In this document: piece after piece, positions 26,218 to 34,405 of the stretch | How positions within the stretch are numbered: position 1 is the first letter of the stretch | Layout: each line of letters opens with the position of its first letter | Source of the DNA: RCIO01 sp965232405 | Lineage (GTDB): Bacteria; Pseudomonadota; Alphaproteobacteria; Rhizobiales; Rhizobiaceae | DNA: 64,000 nucleotides | Direction of reading: 5' to 3' | Assembly (NCBI GenBank): GCA_965232405.1 | Contig: OZ246966.1 | Span: 434,001-498,000 of the forward strand | The notes under the pieces: model-generated | Database searches by the model: none | The model's input: the letters and a program-made list of their open reading frames with translations, nothing else | Told to the model about the DNA's origin: nothing | Made by a program: the position numbers and the translations under genes

Positions 26218-29200
26218 TCACTCCTGAATGGCGCGAAGCAGTCCCTCGAGCGTGATGTTGGGGCGGCCGGTCGCGCTGCCATTGGTTGGCGGCGACAGCG
26301 TCTCGCGCTCGATCCCGCTATCGGTCTCTTCGGCGGGCGGCGTGCTTGCGGCCTGCGCTTCGGCTTCGGCCTGACGGCGCGCTTCCTCCTCGGCCCTCAA
26401 TCGGGCCTCTTCCTCCGCCTGGCGTCTGGCTTCCTCTTCGGCGGCCCGCCTCGCCTGTTCGGCTGCGCGTGCAGCTTCTTCCCTGCGCAAGACCTCTTCG
26501 GCGAGGCGCTCCCGCTCTTCCTGAAGCGAGGCGTAATACCGGACCTCGCGACGCAGGCGCTGACGCTCCAGCAATTGCGCCTGCATGGCTTCGACCCGCG
26601 CCTGCTCCCGCTCCAGCGCGCGCTGGGTAAGAAACTGCCCGAGCGGAGCCGTATCCAGATTGACCGACACATCGCCGGGCGACCCCGACACGTCAAAGCG
26701 CACGGAAGGCTCGGCGCCGACCACAGCGTCCAGTCCCGGATCGTAGACAATCTCGCCGGACGCACCGACCGTGCCCATGCCGAGATCGACGCGCGCCTCG
26801 GTTGTCAGTTGCGCCTCCGGCCGCTCAAGCACGATCGGTGGCGCACGCACCACGCCGCCCGCAATCGTCACGGCAAACTCGGTCGCCTCTGTCTCGAAAA
26901 CACCGTCGCCGATGAAGGGAGGCGCAAGGGCTGCGGTCCGGTCATTGTTGATATCCGTGCCTGCCTCGTCGGCGGCGGCCAGGATCGGCGACAGCGCATC
27001 CGGGGACAGGCCGGGGATGACGAGGTTTTCCACCGAGGCCGTGCCCGAACCGGAGAGCGAAGCCATCATGGCTTCAATGGACTTGCCGTTGGCAGTCAGG
27101 CTGGCCGAAAAGTCCATCTTGCCGCTCAGCCCGATGTCGGGAAGCAGCGCCGAGACGGGCGCATCGGTTCCCTTGATCTGGCCGGAAAACAGCCCCGTGC
27201 CACCATTGTTGGAAAGTTCGATCAGGCCGCTGATCGTTCCGCCGTTGAAGATGGCCGTTGCATCGGCAAGCCGCGCGCCCTCGCGGTTCATGCGCGCCGA
27301 CATGCGTGCATTGTCCCCATAGCGTGCGCCGTTGAGCAGCAGTTTCGTGGCGGCGATGTCGAGTTCAGCGGTGAAGGGCGGCCGCGCCGACGGCTCGAAT
27401 GGAATGCGCGGCCACACACCACCGGCCTCCATATCCATCGACGCTTCGCCCAGAACCGACGCCACAACGAGGCCGAGATCGAGCGAAGCCAGGTTCACCG
27501 CGCCGGTGAAATGCGGCAGCCCGTCGCGCAGGCTTGCGTTGATGTCGCCGCTGATCGCATTGCCGTCGATGGTGCCAGACAGGCCAGACGCGATCAGCAC
27601 TCCGTCGGCAAGATCGAGATTGGCCGACAGCGCCACCGGCACACCGAGCCCCATGCCGGGAAGCGTGACACCGGCTGTCATCAGATAGGGCTCTAGATCG
27701 GTCGCCTCGATGCTCGCCTCGCCATTGGCGCTGAATGAGCCTGCCTCGGCGCCCACCGTTCCCTCGAACAGGGCGATGATGCCGTCTCCGGCGGCGCGGA
27801 ACTTCGCGGTCGCGCCGTCTTTCAGCGTCCCGGCGATTTCCAGCTCGGTGCCAAGTGCCCCGGCAAAGCCGAACGGCAGGGCGGGAATACCGTACAACGC
27901 GTAAAGTGCGCCCGGCTCTTCATTGCTCGCGGTCAGCCAGATATCGGTTTTCGCACCATACGGATCGGCCAGTGAACCGGTTGCCGTCAGCCCGAAATCG
28001 ATGGTGCTGCCGCCTGCCGTGCCGTCCTTGATGCTGAACACCAGCCGGTGCGCGTCCTCGCCAGCCTTGGCCAGTTCGGCGCGCAGATCCATTCTGGCCT
28101 CGCCGAAGACGCCCGGAAATGCGGCGGAGCGCTCGTCCAGCGCGGCAAGGACGGCATTGCCGGGAAAGCGTTCGGCAGCCAGTGAGATCAGCGGCGCCAG
28201 ATCGCCCGCAATCACCGAAGCATCCAGCGAGCCGGTTGGCTCCGTGCCAATGCCGTTGACCGAGCCGGTCGCGCTGATCGACGCGCCTTCGACGCCGGTC
28301 AGCGCCAGCCTGTCGATCTCCAGCCGCCCGTCGCGCAGGCGAAGTGCAGTGTCCGCGCTTTCGGCCGTGATGCCGGCAACGGTTACCGGTCCCGCCTTGA
28401 TGTTGAAATCGAAATCGTGGTCGGCAAGCCGTGTCGCGCCGCTGTCGGAAACGAACAGCGAGGCAAAGGCGGCCAGCCCTTCGACATCGAGCCTCCCGCC
28501 ATCGAGCGCCAGCGTCATCGACGGACGCCGATCCACTGGCTGTTCGTTGACGATGCGTCCGCTGAAGGCGGCGGCGCCGAGTTGCAATTCGAGGTCCTCG
28601 AAGACCTGCCGCACCTCGCTCAGTTCCACCTTCGCCTCGAAACCGGCGGCAGGCAGCGCGCGGATTGCCTCGTCCACATCCTTCGAAAGCCAGGCGGCGA
28701 AACCGGAGGGCTGACCGACGGCCAGAAGCAGTTGCCCGTCGAACCCGAACTCACCGAAGGTCGTGTTCAGAAACCCGTTGCCTTCCAGCGTCGCGCGGCC
28801 GGGCAGCGTCGCCTGCATCGCGCCAATCGACCAGCCCTTCTCAACCGGCTCCGCCGACAGCCTGACATCGCGCACCGTGGTGTCGCCGGCCACGATTGCC
28901 GGCAGATTGACTTCGATCGTGCCCGGTATCTCCGGCTTTGGCAGATCGAACATGACCTCCTTGACGGCCGCAAGCCGGTCAGCCAGCGCCAGCTGGCCGT
29001 CCTCGGCGTCGGCCACATCCTGGAAACGCAGCTGTGCGCCGTCGGCCCTGATGTTGAAACGTGGCTCCTCGCCGAGAACGATGGATGCCGCGCCATTGGC
29101 GACATAAGGATCGACAACCGGCCCGGTCTCGAACCGGAATTCGGAGACGTCGATCATTGCGTGGTCGAGCTTGAACTCGCCTGACACGCGATAGGCTGGC

Positions 29201-30003
29201 GGGGCGTTTGGCTGTTCGCCTTCGTCCAGCAACACCGTCTCGCCGTCATTGCCGCGCAGGCGCTCGGCCTTGCGCGCGGTCACCTTGAACCCGCCCTGAT
29301 AACCGAACGCGCCTTCGCGCAGGCTGGCGCGACCGTCGGTCTCCACGTTGAAACCGTAGCGTTCCGGGGTGGCCCGGATGCGCAGCCGCATCGTGCCGTC
29401 ATCTTCGAGCGAGCCGGTCGAAACCGTCAGATCGGTCAGCGCGCCGTCGAGGCGCATCGAACCGCTCATCCGCCACGGACCGGCCAGCGTGCGCGCCGAA
29501 ATCGCCGTGTTGATTTCCGTCAGGCTGTGCGTGCGCCCACTCGCGGCATGCGCGATCTCGATCTGTCCTTCGATGACGGTGACATTTTCCAGTGTCACCT
29601 GTCCGGCGTCGAACGGGGTCGACGGCCTGAGCGCCCAGTCGATCGTCCCGTCCTCGGCGACGGAGATCATCGCCTTCGGCCGCTCGATCCGCATGTCGAA
29701 GATCAGCAACTCGCCGCGCAGAAAGGGTGCAAGTTCGGCGTCCATCGAAAACGTTTCGACGGTCATGGCCGGCTGTCCGGGTGCCGCACCCGCCACTTCT
29801 ACATCGGTGAAGGTCACCGATGGCAGCGGCAGCAGCCTTGCGCGCGCGTCTCCGCGCACCACCACCTCGCGCCCGAGCACGCGGCTCGCCTCGCGCTCGA
29901 AATCGGCCTTGTAGCTCGTCCAGTCGATGAAATAGGGCACGACCAGCACCGCGGTCAGCGCCAGTACGATCAGGCCGCCAATGATGACGAAGAGCCGGGC
30001 CAG
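26218..30003 (-). CDS. Large AsmA-like envelope protein
   Basis: About 1261 residues if the CTG at 30003 is the start. The first 20 residues then form a membrane anchor (ARLFVIIGGLIVLALTAVLV), followed by the AsmA signature VPYFIDWTSYKADFEREASRVLGR. A very long beta-rich repeat region follows, and the AsmA C-terminal domain ends around residue 1120. Residues about 1135-1230 are an unusual Arg/Glu/Ala coiled coil (EEARRQAEEEARLRAEEEAR type). AsmA-family proteins span the periplasm and are linked to phospholipid transport and outer-membrane homeostasis. The first conventional start (GTG, 29949) would remove the anchor and has no ribosome site, while GGGAG precedes the CTG by seven to eight bases. 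Confidence 0.85.
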   Translation of the reverse strand: MARLFVIIGGLIVLALTAVLVVPYFIDWTSYKADFEREASRVLGREVVVRGDARARLLPLPSVTFTDVEVAGAAPGQPAMTVETFSMDAELAPFLRGELLIFDMRIERPKAMISVAEDGTIDWALRPSTPFDAGQVTLENVTVIEGQIEIAHAASGRTHSLTEINTAISARTLAGPWRMSGSMRLDGALTDLTVSTGSLEDDGTMRLRIRATPERYGFNVETDGRASLREGAFGYQGGFKVTARKAERLRGNDGETVLLDEGEQPNAPPAYRVSGEFKLDHAMIDVSEFRFETGPVVDPYVANGAASIVLGEEPRFNIRADGAQLRFQDVADAEDGQLALADRLAAVKEVMFDLPKPEIPGTIEVNLPAIVAGDTTVRDVRLSAEPVEKGWSIGAMQATLPGRATLEGNGFLNTTFGEFGFDGQLLLAVGQPSGFAAWLSKDVDEAIRALPAAGFEAKVELSEVRQVFEDLELQLGAAAFSGRIVNEQPVDRRPSMTLALDGGRLDVEGLAAFASLFVSDSGATRLADHDFDFNIKAGPVTVAGITAESADTALRLRDGRLEIDRLALTGVEGASISATGSVNGIGTEPTGSLDASVIAGDLAPLISLAAERFPGNAVLAALDERSAAFPGVFGEARMDLRAELAKAGEDAHRLVFSIKDGTAGGSTIDFGLTATGSLADPYGAKTDIWLTASNEEPGALYALYGIPALPFGFAGALGTELEIAGTLKDGATAKFRAAGDGIIALFEGTVGAEAGSFSANGEASIEATDLEPYLMTAGVTLPGMGLGVPVALSANLDLADGVLIASGLSGTIDGNAISGDINASLRDGLPHFTGAVNLASLDLGLVVASVLGEASMDMEAGGVWPRIPFEPSARPPFTAELDIAATKLLLNGARYGDNARMSARMNREGARLADATAIFNGGTISGLIELSNNGGTGLFSGQIKGTDAPVSALLPDIGLSGKMDFSASLTANGKSIEAMMASLSGSGTASVENLVIPGLSPDALSPILAAADEAGTDINNDRTAALAPPFIGDGVFETEATEFAVTIAGGVVRAPPIVLERPEAQLTTEARVDLGMGTVGASGEIVYDPGLDAVVGAEPSVRFDVSGSPGDVSVNLDTAPLGQFLTQRALEREQARVEAMQAQLLERQRLRREVRYYASLQEERERLAEEVLRREEAARAAEQARRAAEEEARRQAEEEARLRAEEEARRQAEAEAQAASTPPAEETDSGIERETLSPPTNGSATGRPNITLEGLLRAIQE

Positions 30004-30124
30004 ATGTTTTCTCCCGCATTCTCACTGCCGTGCCGGCAGTCCGCAAACCCTCTAGACTTCACCTTACCCGCATCAGTCTGTCGATAAAGTGGCAATTGTG
30101 CACGGTGCATGCCGCTCGGTCGTC

Positions 30125-30147
30125 ATCCTCGGGCTTGATCCGAGGAT
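30125..30147. repeat. Palindromic intergenic repeat (copy 1)
   Basis: An 8-bp perfect inverted repeat (atcctcgg/ccgaggat) with loop gcttgat, preceded by gtc and followed by cc. It resembles the interspersed element widespread in rhizobial genomes (core cgtcatccc...gggatcca). A related copy lies at 43433-43476. It is in the gap between the AsmA-like and FAD-oxidase genes. Confidence 0.6.
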
Positions 30148-30213
30148 CCATGCCTGAGCGATCCAACCCGCACAGCATCGAATACAGGTGCAGCCCGCCC
30201 TCACCCGTTTCTT

Positions 30214-31629
30214 CTACCCGTTTCGCGGAAAGATCTTCCCCGGATTCATGATCCCCTTCGGATCCAGCGCCTGCTTGATGGCGCGCATATAGTCCACCGC
30301 CGGCCCCAGTTCGTGGCTCAGGAAGTGCATCTTGCCTTGCCCGATGCCGTGTTCTCCGGTGCAGGTGCCGTCCATGGCGATGGCGCGCATGTTGAGCCGG
30401 TCGACAAACGCCTCCATGCGCGCGACCTCGTCGGCGTCGTCCATGTCCGCGAGCACCAGCACGTGGAAATTGCCGTCGCCGGCATGGCCCACGATTGGCG
30501 CGGTCAGCCCGCTTTCGGCGATATCGGCCTCCGTTTCCACGATACAGTCGGCCAGCCGCGAGATCGGCACGCAAACGTCGGTCGACAGCGCCTTGGCGCC
30601 AGGCCTCAGCGCCAGCCCCGCCCAATAGGCGTCGTGGCGCGCTTTCCAGAGCTTGGTTCGCTCCTCGGCCACGGTAGTCCACTGGAACGGCCCGCCGCCA
30701 TATTCATCGGCGATCTGGCCAAACATCTCCGCCTGCTCGGCGACGCCCTGATCGGAACCGTGGAACTCCAGAAACAGGCACGGTCCTTCCGGGTAATCGA
30801 GCTTGGAATAGGCGTTGATGGACTTCATGCCGAGCCCGTTGATGAACTCGATACGCGCCACCGGAATGCCCATTTGGATGGTGGTTATCACCGCATTGCA
30901 GGCAGCCTCGACCGTGGGAAACGGGCACACGCCTCCCGAAATCGCCTGAGGGATGCCGTGCAGCTTGAGCGTCAGCGACGTGATGATGCCGAGCGTGCCC
31001 TCCGAACCGACGAGAAGGCGGGTGAGGTCGTAACCGGCGGACGATTTGCGCGCCCGCTTGGCCGTCGTCACCAGACGCCCGTCGGCCATCACCGCCGAAA
31101 CCGACATCACGTTTTCGCGCATCGTGCCGTAGCGTACTGCATTGGTGCCGGACGCTCGCGTTGAGGCCATGCCGCCAAGGCTGGCGTCCGCTCCCGGATC
31201 GATCGGGAAAAACAGCCCTGTATCGCGCAGATATTCGTTCAGCTGCGTGCGCGTGACACCGGCCTCCACCGTGCAGTCCAGGTCTTCGGCGTGCACTTCC
31301 AGCACACGGTTCATCTTCGAGGTATCGACCGAAACGCCACCGCCCGGCGCGTTCACATGTCCTTCCAGCGATGAACCGGTACCGAAGGGAATGATCGGCA
31401 CGCTGTGGTCGGCGCAGATGCGAACCACATCCTGCACTTCCTCCGCACTTTCTGCGAAGAAAACACCGTCCGGCGCCTGGCCGGGAATGTAGGTCATGGT
31501 GTGGCCGTGCTGGTCGCGGATCGCCTGCCCGGTCTGGAACCGTTCGCCATAGCGCTGGCGCAGAATGCCGAGCACCGCCTCAATGCCCGCCTCGTTGCGC
31601 GCGACCTTCTCGATCCCCGCCAATGCCAT
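30214..31629 (-). CDS. FAD-linked oxidase, D-lactate dehydrogenase/GlcD type
   Basis: A 471-residue flavoprotein of the VAO/PCMH family. The FAD-binding domain shows PIIPFGTGSSLEGHVNAPGGGVSVD (residues about 80-104), PGADASLGGMASTRASGTNAVRYG and LLVGSEGTLGIITSLTLKL. The C-terminal oxidase domain shows APIVGHAGDGNFHVLVL and GTCTGEHGIGQGK, ending DPKGIMNPGKIFP. Homologues oxidise D-lactate or D-2-hydroxy acids with electrons passed to cytochrome c or quinone. No glcE/glcF partners are adjacent, which favours a single-subunit D-lactate dehydrogenase (LDHD-like). Confidence 0.88.
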   Translation of the reverse strand: MALAGIEKVARNEAGIEAVLGILRQRYGERFQTGQAIRDQHGHTMTYIPGQAPDGVFFAESAEEVQDVVRICADHSVPIIPFGTGSSLEGHVNAPGGGVSVDTSKMNRVLEVHAEDLDCTVEAGVTRTQLNEYLRDTGLFFPIDPGADASLGGMASTRASGTNAVRYGTMRENVMSVSAVMADGRLVTTAKRARKSSAGYDLTRLLVGSEGTLGIITSLTLKLHGIPQAISGGVCPFPTVEAACNAVITTIQMGIPVARIEFINGLGMKSINAYSKLDYPEGPCLFLEFHGSDQGVAEQAEMFGQIADEYGGGPFQWTTVAEERTKLWKARHDAYWAGLALRPGAKALSTDVCVPISRLADCIVETEADIAESGLTAPIVGHAGDGNFHVLVLADMDDADEVARMEAFVDRLNMRAIAMDGTCTGEHGIGQGKMHFLSHELGPAVDYMRAIKQALDPKGIMNPGKIFPRNG

Positions 31630-31761
31630 GAAATTCGCCTCCCGCGGCGGCAGCTATGTTGTGCCGCCATTCTTGTTGTCGGAAGAATCTCCTAGCGGCT
31701 TGTTTTGCAACCGTCAAAACGCGATCTTTGCGCACCGGGCAAGAAAAGGAACCGCCGCCGC

Positions 31762-32244
31762 ATGAACCTCACCGACGCGCCTCTCGTCACGTCAGAAATG
31801 GGCATCCAGCCCGACTGGATCGACTATAATGGCCATCTCAACATGGCCTATTACTCAGTGCTGTTCGACCGCTCGGCCGACGATGCCTACGAGCTGCTCG
31901 GCATGGGTCCGAACTATGCCGCAAAGCGCAAGCTCACCACCTACACCGGCGAGTTCCACATCTGCTATCTGCAGGAACTGCATCTCGACCACCGGGTGCG
32001 CTGCCGCTTCCAGCTGATCGACTTCGACGAGAAGCGCTTCCACACCTATCAGGAGCTGTTCCACGTCGATGGATGGCTGGCCGCGGCGGCGGAATCACTG
32101 ACGCTCCACATCGACATGTCCGGCCCCAAGGTCACGCCATTCCCGCCCGACGTGTACGAGAAGATGCAGGCCATGCATGCTGCACAGTCGACCCTGCCCC
32201 GTCCCGCACGCGTCGGCCGCTCCATCGGCATCAAGCGGAAATAG
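31762..32244 (+). CDS. Acyl-CoA thioesterase-like hot-dog protein
   Basis: A 160-residue hot-dog fold protein of the 4-hydroxybenzoyl-CoA thioesterase/FcbC type. IQPDWIDYNGHLNMAYYSVLFDRSADD carries the usual Asp-Tyr-Asn-Gly-His-Leu active-site region. YTGEFHICYLQELHLDHRVRCRFQL and ESLTLHIDMSGPKVTPFP follow. Proteins like this are common in carnitine or fatty-acid gene neighbourhoods, but none is present here. The substrate is unknown. The start is fixed by the conserved distance to the DYNGH motif. Confidence 0.82.
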   Translation: MNLTDAPLVTSEMGIQPDWIDYNGHLNMAYYSVLFDRSADDAYELLGMGPNYAAKRKLTTYTGEFHICYLQELHLDHRVRCRFQLIDFDEKRFHTYQELFHVDGWLAAAAESLTLHIDMSGPKVTPFPPDVYEKMQAMHAAQSTLPRPARVGRSIGIKRK

Positions 32245-32261
32245 GCTTGGCGCCGGGGCTG

Positions 32262-32903
32262 CTAGCCGTGCTTGTGTGCATGGTCCCCACCGACGCCATT
32301 GCGCCACTCGCGCGCCGATTGCCTCAGGATCTGCACCGAGGATGTCAGGAAAAGGCCTGACATGATGCCGGCCACGATCAGGTCTGGCCACGCGGTCGCT
32401 GTCACCCACACGCCCGCTGCCGCCAGCATGACGGCCAGATTGCCGATCGCGTCATTGCGCGAGCACAGCCACACGGAGCGCACATTGGCGTCGCCATCCT
32501 TGTAGCGCATCAGGATCAGCACGCTGGCCACATTGGCGACAAGCGCCAGAAACCCGACCGCGCCCATCACCTGATGTTCCGGCACGCCCAGCACCAGCAC
32601 CTGATAGACCGTCGTTCCGGCGACCCACAGTCCCATCGCCAGCAAGCTCACCCCTTTGGCGATTGCGGCCGTGGTGCGCACTCGCACCGCCTGTCCGATC
32701 ACCATGAGCGAGATGAAATAGGTCGCCGCATCGGCGAAGAAGTCGAGCGCATCGGCCTTCAGCGCCTGCGAGCCCGACAATTGGCCGGCCGTCATCTCGA
32801 CGCCGAACATCGCAGCGTTGATGGCGATCACCGCCCACAACCGTCTTTTGTAGTCGGCCGATAGTCCGTCGAAATGGTGATCGTGTCCGCAGGAAGCGCT
32901 CAT
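32262..32903 (-). CDS. Cation diffusion facilitator-type metal transporter, lacking C-terminal domain
   Basis: A 213-residue protein with about six membrane segments, His-rich at both ends (SCGHDHHFDG; GGDHAHKHG). Segment 2 carries the usual DxxxD metal pair (ALDFFADAATYF). Segment 5 has CSRNDAIGN, where the usual HxxxD site reads CxxxD. The cytoplasmic C-terminal domain of most CDF proteins (about 80-90 residues) is absent. It exports divalent or soft metal ions by proton antiport. It is divergent from a MerR-type regulator with a MerR-style promoter between them, so it is probably metal-induced. The metal is unknown. Confidence 0.85.
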   Translation of the reverse strand: MSASCGHDHHFDGLSADYKRRLWAVIAINAAMFGVEMTAGQLSGSQALKADALDFFADAATYFISLMVIGQAVRVRTTAAIAKGVSLLAMGLWVAGTTVYQVLVLGVPEHQVMGAVGFLALVANVASVLILMRYKDGDANVRSVWLCSRNDAIGNLAVMLAAAGVWVTATAWPDLIVAGIMSGLFLTSSVQILRQSAREWRNGVGGDHAHKHG

Positions 32904-32932
32904 CTCAAGCCTCTTGAATTGTCTATATTGCG

Positions 32933-32963
32933 AACCTAATTCCTCTAGCGACTAGAGGTTCAA
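32933..32963 (-). promoter_or_regulatory. MerR-type promoter and operator of the CDF transporter gene
   Basis: On the minus strand TTGAAC (32963-32958) and TAGGTT (32938-32933) are separated by 19 bp, longer than the usual 17. The spacer contains the perfect palindrome cctctagcgactagagg (32942-32958, plus strand). A 19-bp spacer with a dyad between -35 and -10 is the signature of promoters activated by MerR-family DNA distortion. The regulator gene starts divergently at 32976. Confidence 0.85.
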
Positions 32964-32975
32964 GAGGTATTTTCG

Positions 32976-33386
32976 ATGCTGACGATTGGCGAACTGTCAC
33001 GCCGCACCGGGGTCAAGGTGCCCACCATCCGGTGGTACGAGCAGGCCGGTCTGATCGAGGAGCCGGGCCGCACGGCAGGCAACCAGCGGCGTTATGGCGA
33101 CGCCGATCTGGAGCGCCTCGCCTTCATTCGCCATGCGCGCGATCTGGGCCTCGGCATCGAGGCGATCCGCGAACTGATCGACCTGGGCGGCCATCCCGAC
33201 CGGCCCTGCGCCGACGCAGACCGCATAGCCTCCGCTCATCTGGCCAATGTGCGTGAGCGCATTGCGCGGCTGAAACGTCTGGAAACCGAACTCGCTCGCA
33301 TTGCCGATTGCGGCGGCCACACGGTCGGCGAATGCCATGTCATGAAGGCACTTGCCGATCACGACCAATGCGCGACCGAGCACTAG
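32976..33386 (+). CDS. MerR-family metal-responsive regulator
   Basis: A 136-residue protein. The N-terminal winged helix MLTIGELSRRTGVKVPTIRWYEQAGLI is classic MerR. A dimerisation helix follows (HLANVRERIARLKRLETEL). Cysteines that could bind metal are in RPCADAD (about residue 77) and in DCGGHTVGECHVMKAL, with another near the end (DQCATEH). It should sense the metal exported by the divergent CDF protein and switch on its promoter at 32933-32963. Which metal is not evident. Confidence 0.9.
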   Translation: MLTIGELSRRTGVKVPTIRWYEQAGLIEEPGRTAGNQRRYGDADLERLAFIRHARDLGLGIEAIRELIDLGGHPDRPCADADRIASAHLANVRERIARLKRLETELARIADCGGHTVGECHVMKALADHDQCATEH

Positions 33387-33520
33387 ATCACCGGCCGGTT
33401 TTTCTTGCCGGAAATCCCGAATAAGACTAAAGTATAACGAGTTGTGCGAATGGCCCTTGGGGCTTGTGCGCGGCCAAAAGCCAAGAACAGCCTTGGGCCG
33501 GTCAAATGACCGCACCTGAA

Positions 33521-33526
33521 AGGAGG
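33521..33526 (+). promoter_or_regulatory. Strong Shine-Dalgarno aggagg for the SPW protein
   Basis: A perfect AGGAGG lies five bases before the ATG at 33532. It fixes the start of the SPW gene and suggests high translation. Confidence 0.8.
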
Positions 33527-33531
33527 TTGTG

Positions 33532-33900
33532 ATGGCAACCGTTGAACAACACCACTGGTACGATCTCACCACCCACCGCTCGTGGGAGGATGTCGTGTCG
33601 ATCATTCTCGGCACGTCAATCCTCATTGTGCCGGCCGTCATGGTCGGGGCCGAAAACACGGCGATGGTCTTGTCGTCAGGTATGGCAGGCCTTCTGATCG
33701 TCGCTCTGGCAGCTCTGGCCATGGTTCGGCCGCAGCGCTGGCAGGAGTGGGTAGAGATGGTCTGCGGCCTGTGGCTGGTCGCCTCGCCGTACGTTCTGGG
33801 CTTCGGCGGCGCGCTGCTGACGCTGCACGTCGTAATCGGCCTCGCGGTCGTCGTGCTGGCTCTGCTCGAACTGTGGCAGGACAGCGGCCGCAGCCTCTGA
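33532..33900 (+). CDS. SPW-repeat membrane protein
   Basis: A 122-residue protein with four hydrophobic segments in two similar halves. The first half has SWEDVVSIILGTSILIVPAVM and the second RWQEWVEMVCGLWLVASPYVLGF. The W-x-D/E-x-V...G...P pattern repeated twice is that of SPW-repeat proteins. Their function is unknown. It follows the merR gene after about 145 bp on the same strand. Confidence 0.75.
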   Translation: MATVEQHHWYDLTTHRSWEDVVSIILGTSILIVPAVMVGAENTAMVLSSGMAGLLIVALAALAMVRPQRWQEWVEMVCGLWLVASPYVLGFGGALLTLHVVIGLAVVVLALLELWQDSGRSL

Positions 33901-33912
33901 ACTGAACAGACT

Positions 33913-33939
33913 GGCGCGGCTGCCCTAGGCGGCCGCGCC
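33913..33939. terminator. GC-rich hairpin between convergent SPW and MarR genes
   Basis: ggcgcggc (33913-33920) and gccgcgcc (33932-33939) form a perfect 8-bp stem in the 49-bp gap between convergent genes. No T-run follows, so it is a likely but not typical transcription end. Confidence 0.5.
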
Positions 33940-33949
33940 GCCTCATAGG

Positions 33950-34405
33950 TTAGTTCCGCCGTTCGTCCAGCAGCTTGCGCACCTGTTCCAGCAGCGGCAG
34001 CGCCGCATTCACATCCTTCAGAGCAATCCGTTCCGCCAGCCAGGCCAGTTCCGGCACCATGGCTGCGATTGCGGCATCGCGCGCATTTCGCCCGCTAACG
34101 GTGATGTCCACCCGCTTCGACCGCCCATCCTTTTCGTCAGGCCTGATCGTGATGTGACCGGCGCGTTGCAGATGGCCGAGCGTGTTGGTCATCGTGCCCT
34201 TGGTCACCTGCATGGCGCGCGCAATGTCCAGCGGGGTGCGGTTGCCGCCCAGCCGCACAAGGTGATTGAGCACGGAAAATTGCGGCAGCGTCATGCCGCC
34301 CGTCATCACCTTTTCAAAAGCATTGCCGGAAAGCTGGGCGATGATCCCGATCTCGTTGAAGAACCGGAACATCGCCTCGCCCTGCTTTTCCCTGTCGTCG
34401 CTCAT
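33950..34405 (-). CDS. MarR-family transcriptional regulator
   Basis: A 151-residue winged-helix protein: MTLPQFSVLNHLVRLGGNRTPLDIARAM, then QVTKGTMTNTLGHLQRAGHITIRPDEKDGRSKRVDIT, the MarR recognition helix and wing. The start overlaps the stop of the nitroreductase-like gene by four bases, so it is second in that operon. It probably represses the operon through the palindrome at 35566-35581. Confidence 0.9.
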   Translation of the reverse strand: MSDDREKQGEAMFRFFNEIGIIAQLSGNAFEKVMTGGMTLPQFSVLNHLVRLGGNRTPLDIARAMQVTKGTMTNTLGHLQRAGHITIRPDEKDGRSKRVDITVSGRNARDAAIAAMVPELAWLAERIALKDVNAALPLLEQVRKLLDERRN

